The position numbers were made by a program, and so were the translations under genes. A DNA stretch of 64,000 nt from Streptomyces venezuelae (GTDB taxonomy: Bacteria; Actinomycetota; Actinomycetes; Streptomycetales; Streptomycetaceae), in assembly GCF_008642315.1 (NCBI RefSeq), contig NZ_CP029192.1:5828001-5892000 (forward strand), in the 5' to 3' direction. Below are positions 27,165-32,933 of the stretch, in pieces. Within the stretch, counting starts at the first letter, position 1. Each line of letters starts with the position of its first letter. The notes under the pieces were generated by a model. That model ran no database searches, was not told the origin of the DNA, and saw nothing but the letters and a program-made list of their open reading frames with translations.

Positions 27165-27818
27165 TCAGCTCGCCCCGCCCTGGCCGGCGCTGCCCATCGG
27201 GCCGACCTTGACGGAGGTGCCGGAGCCGTCCGTGACGGGCAGCGAGCCGCCCGGCCACTGCAGGCTGACCGACTTGGTCTCGCCGGGAGGCGTCACGACG
27301 AGGGAGCTGACCTTGACGCCGGAGCCGCCGGAGTCGTTCACCGGGTAGGTGACCCCGAAGGACACGGACTCGCCGGCCTTGAGGGTCATCGGGTCGGACG
27401 CGCCGCCGCTGCGCTCGGCGGAGAGGGCGCCCGCGCTGGTCTTCAGGTCGACGCCGGCGAATCCGTTCAGGGCGCAGTCGCTGCCGCCGTTCTTGAACGT
27501 CACGGCGACGGTGCCCTCCGTGTCGCCGTCGATGGTGGCGTCCTGGGCGGTGATGTCGAGGCGGTCGGTACGGCACGTGTTCGCCTTGTTGTCCGCGCTC
27601 TGCCCGCCGCTGCTGGCGCCGCCCTTCCCGGCGGAGTCCTTGCCGCCGTTCGTGCCGCCGTCCTTGCCGGAGGCGTCCGGCGCGCTGCCGCCCGAGGAGG
27701 ACTCGGAGGCCGCGGAGGAGGTGTCTCCCTGGCCCGTGACGTCGTCGTCGTTGCAGGCCGTCAGCGAGAGGCCGGCGGCGACGGCCAGGGCCACGAAGGT
27801 GAGCTTGCGAACGCGCAT
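27165..27818 (-). CDS. DUF4232-type secreted lipoprotein
   Basis: 217 residues. The signal peptide ends with LSLTAC (lipobox), followed by a long Ser/Gly/Asp/Lys linker and a beta-rich C-terminal domain. The CRTDRLDITAQDA start, CALNGFAGVDL strand and LKAGESVSFGVTYPV strand match the DUF4232 family common in Streptomyces lipoproteins. Two Cys residues in the domain could form a disulphide. The function is unknown. The ATG at 27818 has a strong GAGGAAAA ribosome site; the longer in-frame start at 27911 has none. The gene is monocistronic, with its own terminator. Confidence 0.83.
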   Translation of the reverse strand: MRVRKLTFVALAVAAGLSLTACNDDDVTGQGDTSSAASESSSGGSAPDASGKDGGTNGGKDSAGKGGASSGGQSADNKANTCRTDRLDITAQDATIDGDTEGTVAVTFKNGGSDCALNGFAGVDLKTSAGALSAERSGGASDPMTLKAGESVSFGVTYPVNDSGGSGVKVSSLVVTPPGETKSVSLQWPGGSLPVTDGSGTSVKVGPMGSAGQGGAS

Positions 27819-28433
27819 TGTCTTTTCCTCAAGTCGGTTGGGGTGTGCCGGGCGCTGCTCGGCGCGGTGTCGCTGTCGCAGTCGCAGTCGCTGAGCGAGC
27901 GTTACGCCCAACAGGACCGAACAGGACCGCGCATCCGTTCCAACTAACTCCGCGCTAAGACACCCCTGTTACACGCGTCGCGGTCCCGGAGGGGCCCCGA
28001 ATCCCGGACGAATGTCTGTCGTACGGGGGGTGGGGCGGGCCTGCGGGGGCCTGCGAGGGCCGGGAACGCCGGCTCCCGGCCCCACCGGGCGTCCACGCTC
28101 TCCCACGCCCCGCTGGGACAGATCCGTGACGCAGTAGATCTTGACCGTGAGGCGGGTCGGCGATTCGGCGGCAACTTCGGTGGGCCCGCGCCGGTTGGTT
28201 GCCGGGGCCGCCCGGGGTTTTGCGGAGTGTGGCGGTTCCGGGCCGGCAGTAAAGGGCGCTCCGCTGCGCTACGCGTCGGCTTCGCCGATTCCGCTTCGCT
28301 CCACCCTTGACTCCCGCCCCTCCACCGCGACTTGACCATGACCCGGACGGCCAGGGGTGGGGCCGACGGGGGCGGCTGGGATGGGTCATCCCCTTTCGCT
28401 GCCGGGTGCGGACCGGCCCAACGCGAGTGGACG
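27819..28433. other. gene-poor region before the repeat block
   Basis: About 600 bp with no convincing gene. Short open frames on both strands have no domain-like sequence. It includes a gggcgctccgctgcgc / cgcttcgctcca stretch with AAGGG...CCCTT ends (about 28249-28305) of the kind seen in intergenic repeats. It grades into the motif repeats at 28401. Confidence 0.5.
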
Positions 28434-28888
28434 TCACCGTCCGGCGGCGGCCTCGCCGCTCGGGCCATCGGCTCGCGCTGCCGGGTGCGGCCCGGCCCAA
28501 CGCGAGTCGCCCTCACGGTTCGGGGCGGGTCCGCCGCTTTCGTTGCCGGGTGCGGACCGGCTCATCGTGGGTGGGAGTGAGGGTGGATCTGCCGGTGGGC
28601 TGCCTGGGCCTTGCCCTCCGGCACCTACTTTCGGAAAGTTGCGAATCGGTTGGCCGCGCGCCCCCTCCCCACCCCCCATGCGCCCCCTCGCCTGCGGGCT
28701 TGCCACGCCGGATGCTTGAGATCGGTGACGTCGGGGGCGGCGCGTGGGGTGTGGGGAGGGGGCGCGCGCCGGGTCGGTTCGCAACTTTTCAGAAGTAGGT
28801 GCCGGAGGGCGGCCGGGGCGCGGGGCCTCTGCCCAGGGCGGCACTTCGACCGTCGCGTCTGCGCACGTTGGGCCGGTCCGCACCCGGC
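28401..28888. repeat. four-copy 28-bp motif block (three direct, one inverted)
   Basis: GCCGGGTGCGGACCGGCCCA occurs at 28401, with the motif running to 28428. A one-base variant lies at 28480-28507, a third copy at 28545-28572 (diverged at its 3' end), and an inverted copy at 28865-28888. The inverted copy and the first direct copy bracket about 490 bp like terminal inverted repeats. The block also contains the long palindrome at 28613-28810. It lies where a minus-strand gene loses its homology. Confidence 0.75.
28613..28810. repeat. long imperfect palindrome, 70-bp arms
   Basis: The arms 28613-28682 and 28741-28810 are reverse complements at 59 of 70 positions, including an uninterrupted 18-bp outer block. 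They enclose a 58-bp centre. The transcript of either strand would fold into a very long hairpin. No gene lies inside. Confidence 0.85.
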
Positions 28889-29177
28889 GACGAGAGTGGA
28901 TGACCGGACCGTTGAGGAGTTCGGCGAGCGTCGCGGTCACGACCTCCGGATCGTCGGCACCGACGCCCGCGTGGACGAGACGAGCCGACAGGCACACGGA
29001 GTTGAACCGGGTTCCGAGCGGCAACAGCGTGATGCCCTGTTTCCGCCACCCATGGTGTGCGTGGTGGGGTTCTTGCTGGGCGCGCGCGAGCCATTCGAAC
29101 GCCGCGCTCACCGGTCGGGGTGAGGTTTCCCTTTCCACGTTCAGAGCGCGGCTCGTAATACTCGTAATGTCTGCCAT
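28887..29177 (-). pseudogene. 3'-truncated XRE-partner-type hypothetical gene
   Basis: The first 97 residues look like a genuine protein: MADITSITSR start, AAFEWLARAQ helix, GWRKQGITLLPLGTRFNSVCLSARLVHAG, then a TLAELLNGPVIHSRR segment. This matches a Streptomyces family of about 160-180 residues usually found beside XRE regulators, where GPVxHDRRGR is followed by a YYALVP-like strand. Here homology stops exactly at the inverted 28-bp repeat copy. The open frame then runs on to 28434 through repeat DNA, giving a low-complexity Arg/Pro/Ala tail. It is divergent from the XRE regulator, as expected for the intact pair. Probably non-functional. Confidence 0.65.
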
Positions 29178-29272
29178 GTCGATTCCTCGTCAGTCGGCTG
29201 CTCCCGGGCCACGCTGCAAGTGACCGAGAGTCTCGTCTGACCAGCCAACCGATTCGACGCGGGCACAGGGCA

Positions 29273-29304
29273 GTTGACCAGCGTTGACGTACGCTCTGGT
29301 CAAC
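29273..29304. promoter_or_regulatory. inverted repeat upstream of the XRE regulator
   Basis: GTTGACCAG (29273-29281) and CTGGTCAAC (29296-29304) are exact inverted arms with a 14-bp spacer. Two further GTTGAC half-sites (29283-29288 and inverted at about 29306) are interleaved. It lies 20-50 bp before the GTG start, within the divergent promoter region, and is a good autoregulatory operator candidate. Confidence 0.6.
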
Positions 29305-29323
29305 AGTCAACGGGAGCGGCAAC

Positions 29324-30475
29324 GTGATCGATTTCGGGGACCAGGTACGCAAGGCTTTGAGGGGCCGGGGGATGAGTCTCCGGGGCGCGGCCAAGGAGCT
29401 CCACTACGACGTTGCCTACTTGAGCCGCGTCATCAGCGGCAAGCAGGCGCCGTCCGGTGAACTGGTCCAGGCCGTGAATGAACTGCTCGGTCTGTCACTC
29501 ACCACAGAGGACGCGTGCCCGCACGATGACGAGATGGACGCATGGGAGTTGGTGCGTCGTGTCCAGGCCAGCGACGTCGGCCCCGCCACGCTGAGCCGAC
29601 TGGAGCGAACCTTCGATGACCTCGCCATGGCTTACCCCAGATCCGAGCCGGGTGACTTGCTGAGAGGGGTACGAAGGCACTCGGCCTACGTCGTCCAGCT
29701 CCTCGGTGCCAAGAAGACGCTTGCCGAACACCGGCGCCTGCTCGTCGTCGGCGGCTGGCTCTCGCTGCTCGGTGCCACGCTGCACATCGACCTGAAGCAG
29801 GAGGGCGCTGCTACCGCACGGCTTCAGACCGCGGCAGCTCTCGCCCGAGAGGCGGGCGTCCCCGAGATCGAAGCGTGGTGCTTCGAGACGGACGCGTGGC
29901 GCGTGCTCACCGAGGGGGACCACGTCCGGGCCCTGGAACTTTCCCGCGTTGCCCAGACAGCCGCCCCGCCCAGGTCGTCCGCGCTGATCCAGGCGACCGC
30001 GCAAGAAGGCAGGGCACAGGCGCGGCTCGGCAACAGCCGGGAAACCTACTCGGCGGTGGAGAGAGTGCAGGCCTTCTCGGCGGCCTCGGGCACGCCGGAG
30101 AGCCCCGAGCACCATTACCGCTACGACCCCGGCAAAGCCCTGTCGTACACCGCAACAACCCTGGCGTGGCTGGGGGAAGCGGCAGCGGAACCGTACGCGC
30201 GCGAAGTGATCAAGCGCCTGAGCCCGAGCGACGACGTCGCCTGCTGGCCCAGGCGGGTGGCATCGGCCAACATCGATCTGGGGCTGGTCCTGGTCGCGGA
30301 GGGCCGGATGGACGAAGCGTGCGACTCAGTGCAGAAGGCCATCCTCAGCGGCAAGGTCGTTCCCTCGAACCACTGGCGTGCGCTGGAGGTCGTCCAAGCC
30401 GTCGAGTCACGCGCTCTGCCGGAGGCGGCGGAGCTGCGAGAGGCGTACCAAGGACTTACTGCCATGGAGCAGTAG
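29324..30475 (+). CDS. XRE-family regulator with TPR-like C-terminal domain
   Basis: 383 residues. The N-terminal helix-turn-helix (QVRKALRGRGMSLRGAAKELHYDVAYLSRVISGKQAPSGELVQAVNELL) is a clear XRE/Cro domain. The remaining 300 residues are helical, with TPR-like repeats (LQTAAALAREAGVPEIEAWCFETDAWR; RAQARLGNSRETYSAVERV), the layout of Streptomyces regulators that bind a peptide or small ligand. It starts at a GTG with CGGGAG upstream. The divergent partner gene is truncated, so this regulator may have lost its partner. Codon use is slightly less G/C-biased than in neighbours. Confidence 0.85.
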   Translation: MIDFGDQVRKALRGRGMSLRGAAKELHYDVAYLSRVISGKQAPSGELVQAVNELLGLSLTTEDACPHDDEMDAWELVRRVQASDVGPATLSRLERTFDDLAMAYPRSEPGDLLRGVRRHSAYVVQLLGAKKTLAEHRRLLVVGGWLSLLGATLHIDLKQEGAATARLQTAAALAREAGVPEIEAWCFETDAWRVLTEGDHVRALELSRVAQTAAPPRSSALIQATAQEGRAQARLGNSRETYSAVERVQAFSAASGTPESPEHHYRYDPGKALSYTATTLAWLGEAAAEPYAREVIKRLSPSDDVACWPRRVASANIDLGLVLVAEGRMDEACDSVQKAILSGKVVPSNHWRALEVVQAVESRALPEAAELREAYQGLTAMEQ

Positions 30476-30569
30476 TCCCAGATACGGAGAAGCGCCGGTT
30501 CCCCTTCGCGGTCCAGGCCGGTGCGGGTGCCGGAGTCCTGAGACCGGATCCTCGCAGTCCTCTGGGCAC

Positions 30570-30866
30570 CGGGCGGAACGGGAAGGTCTGGACGGGTTCT
30601 CCCACGTGGAGGTTCTTTTCGTCTTCGACCAGTTCTCGGAGCCCGACGGCCACCTCGAACCCCGCCCCTGCCGCGGCCGCCCCGACCTCCCGCCCGTCGG
30701 CATCTTCGCCGGCCGCGGCCCCCGCAGACCCAACCGCATCGGGGTGACCTGCTGTGCCATCGAGTCCGTCCGAGGCCGGGAACTGACGGTGGTGGGGCTC
30801 GATGCGGTGTCGGGTACGCCCGTCGTCGACCTGAAGCCGGTGATGGCGGAGTACTTCCGGCCCTGA
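30570..30866 (+). pseudogene. 5'-truncated TsaA/TrmO-like methyltransferase gene
   Basis: From residue ~30585 on, the frame encodes a good C-terminal part of a TsaA-domain protein: GLDGFSHVEVLFVFDQF, RPNRIGVTCCAIESV, LTVVGLDAVSGTPVVDLKPVMAEYF. TrmO-type enzymes N6-methylate t6A37 in tRNA using SAM. The N-terminal 45 or so residues (first strand and PIG/DDDWG-like region) are missing: none of the three frames between the XRE stop (30475) and 30580 resembles them, and no good start codon with a ribosome site is visible. I therefore call it a truncated remnant rather than a working gene. A short protein from an internal GTG (30606) cannot be excluded. Confidence 0.6.
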
Positions 30867-30887
30867 GGACGTACCCGGGAGTGGCGG

Positions 30888-31970
30888 TTACTTCGCCAGG
30901 TTCGGCGGGGGCGGCGGTATCGGGGATGCCGCCAGGGACTGGGGGGATGTCGCCGAGGCGTAGGCGGAGGGGGCGGCGACTGCCGCCGAGGGGTCCGCCG
31001 CGTCCTCCTGGACCGCCAGAGGCAGGCCGCCCACGATGCGGATGCCCGCCTCGTCGAACGCCCGCTTGATGCGCCAGCGCAGCTCCCGCTCCACGCCCAG
31101 GGACTTCCCCGGCATCGTCTTGGCCGAGACGCGGATCACCATCGAGTCGAGCAGGACGCTGTCCAGGCCCAGGATCTCCACCGGGCCCCACAGCCGCTCG
31201 TTCCACGGCTCGTCCTTCGCCATGGCCTCGCCGACCTCCGCCAGCGTCGCCTTCACCTTGTCCAGGTCCTCGTCCGGGCGGACCGTCACGTCGACGCCCG
31301 CGGTGGACCAGCCCTGGGAGAGGTTGCCGATGCGCTTGACCTCGCCGTTGCGGACGTACCAGATCTCGCCGTTGTCGCCGCGCAGCTTCGTGACGCGCAG
31401 GCCGACCTCTATGACCTCGCCCGACGCGACACCCGCGTCGATCGAGTCGCCGACGCCGTACTGGTCCTCCAGGATCATGAAGACGCCGGACAGGAAGTCG
31501 GTGACGAGGTTGCGCGCGCCGAAACCGATCGCGACGCCCGCCACACCGGCGGACGCGAGCAGCGGCGCCAGGTTGATCTCGAAGGTGCCGAGGACCATCA
31601 GCCCGGCCGTGCCGAGGATCAGGAACGAGGCCACCGAGCGCAGGACCGAGCCGATCGCCTGCGAACGCTGGCGGCGGCGCTCCACGTTCACCAGGAGTCC
31701 GCCGAGCGCGGTGCCGTCCACGGCCTGCGCCGTGCGGTTCATGCGGTCTATCAGCTTGGTGATGGCGCGGCGGACGAGGACGCGCAGGACCACCGCTATC
31801 GCGACGATGAGCACGATGCGCAGGCCGATGCCGAGCCACGTGGACCAGTTCTGCTCGACCCAGCTCGCCGCGTTCGTGGCGCTCTCCTGAGCGTCCTCGA
31901 GCGTGGGCGGCTTGGACTTTTGCGGGTCGTCAGGGTCCGTTCCGGCTGCCGACAGGACGGACAGGAACAC
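30888..31970 (-). CDS. MscS-family mechanosensitive channel
   Basis: 360 residues. A short periplasmic N-terminus is followed by membrane helices (LGIGLRIVLIVAIAVVLRVLV; VLRSVASFLILGTAGLMVLGTF; INLAPLLASAGVAGVAIGFGA). The last is the Gly/Ala-rich pore helix TM3. The beta domain has ARNLVTDFLSGVFMILEDQYGVGD and IWYVRNGEVKRIGN, typical of small-conductance channels that release osmolytes under hypo-osmotic stress. The C-terminus is Ala/Pro-rich and ends in PPPPPNLAK. I chose the GTG at 31970 because TGGAGG lies just upstream and the family starts with FLSVL. A longer ORF from 32021 is less likely. Confidence 0.9.
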   Translation of the reverse strand: MFLSVLSAAGTDPDDPQKSKPPTLEDAQESATNAASWVEQNWSTWLGIGLRIVLIVAIAVVLRVLVRRAITKLIDRMNRTAQAVDGTALGGLLVNVERRRQRSQAIGSVLRSVASFLILGTAGLMVLGTFEINLAPLLASAGVAGVAIGFGARNLVTDFLSGVFMILEDQYGVGDSIDAGVASGEVIEVGLRVTKLRGDNGEIWYVRNGEVKRIGNLSQGWSTAGVDVTVRPDEDLDKVKATLAEVGEAMAKDEPWNERLWGPVEILGLDSVLLDSMVIRVSAKTMPGKSLGVERELRWRIKRAFDEAGIRIVGGLPLAVQEDAADPSAAVAAPSAYASATSPQSLAASPIPPPPPNLAK

Positions 31971-32309
31971 GGCAGGTACCTCCAGGTATCGCGGCCTGCC
32001 CGGCGAACGAAGGACCGCCAAGGACCGCCATCGAAGCGGAACCGGGGGGACCGGGCAGACTCACCACACTAACGGGGCATCGTGTGTGGATCGTTGTGAT
32101 GTTCGGGGGAGAGACGGTGGTCACCACGGTGCTCACCTGGGGAAGTGCCCAGGAGAACCGATTGCCGTCCCCGTGCCGTGCCCCCTGTGGTCGAAAACAC
32201 TTCAAGGCCGTTACGGGGACATGCTGGCGCTACGACCAGGCATGAGGGGAGACTGGCAGCAGATCGTCCCGGCGCGAGCCACGCGCCGCCGGCGTAATAG
32301 GAGGCATCC
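31971..32309. other. divergent promoter region between mscS-like and HNH genes
   Basis: About 340 bp without a gene. It contains the exact inverted repeat GTGGTCACCAC (32117-32127). The HNH gene's AGGAGG ribosome site is at its right end. Confidence 0.4.
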
Positions 32310-32846
32310 GTGCCGCATGTCCTGGTCCTCAACGCGTCGTACGAGCCCCTCGGCGTCGTACCGCTCCGCCGCGCGCTCGTCCTCGTCCTGGAGAACAAGG
32401 CTCTCTGCCTCGAGGAATCCGGCGCCTTCATGCACAGCGCAACGCGCACCGTCCCCGCACCCAGCGTGGTCCGCCTCAAGCGGTTCGTCCGGGTCCCCTA
32501 CCGAGGGCCCGTCCCGCTGACCCGGCGGGCGCTGTTCGCCCGTGACGGCGGCCGGTGCATGTACTGCGGTGGCGTCGCAACCAGCGTCGACCACGTCATT
32601 CCGAAGAGCCGAGGCGGCCAGCACGCCTGGGACAACGTGGTGGCTTCGTGCCGCCGCTGCAACCACGTCAAGGCCGACCGGCACCTCATGGAGCTCGGCT
32701 GGCGGCTGAGGCACAAGCCCGCGCCGCCCTCGGGCCTCGCGTGGCGCATCATCGGGACCGGACATAGGGATCCGCGCTGGCTGCCGTACTTGCAGCCGTT
32801 CGGCGCGGACGACGCGATGGCTCGGATCGACGGCATTTCCGCCTAG
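32310..32846 (+). CDS. HNH endonuclease
   Basis: 178 residues. The C-terminal half carries the HNH core: CMYCG (Cys83, Cys86), VDHVIPKSRGG (Asp94-His95), WDNVVASCRRCN (Asn109, Cys114, Cys117), with two CxxC zinc pairs. The N-terminal part (VLVLNASYEPLGVVPLRRALVLVLENKA) is the standard companion domain of stand-alone actinobacterial HNH proteins. These highly conserved chromosomal proteins are not obviously part of a mobile element, and their role is unclear. The GTG start has a perfect AGGAGG upstream. Confidence 0.9.
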   Translation: MPHVLVLNASYEPLGVVPLRRALVLVLENKALCLEESGAFMHSATRTVPAPSVVRLKRFVRVPYRGPVPLTRRALFARDGGRCMYCGGVATSVDHVIPKSRGGQHAWDNVVASCRRCNHVKADRHLMELGWRLRHKPAPPSGLAWRIIGTGHRDPRWLPYLQPFGADDAMARIDGISA

Positions 32847-32883
32847 CAAACGATCCGGGCCTTTGTTGTACGTCGGTACGTGT

Positions 32884-32901
32884 ACGTACGGTGCCGTACG
32901 T
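32884..32901. terminator. short GTACG-rich hairpin between convergent genes
   Basis: ACGTACG(G) at 32884-32891 pairs with 32894-32901 around a 4-nt loop, between the HNH and GH84-like gene ends. TACG recurs many times across 32869-32920. Confidence 0.45.
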
Positions 32902-32933
32902 GGAGTACGCGTACGGCGGACGCGTGGCGGTCG

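Noticed and set aside
27944..28516. Overlapping open frames of 160-190 codons in the repeat region
   Set aside because: They read through repeats in several frames with Arg/Pro-rich products and no family resemblance.
27819..29323. tRNA gene or tRNA-associated attachment site next to the irregular region
   Set aside because: I found no cloverleaf or T-loop signature and no integrase gene, so an integrative element cannot be supported.
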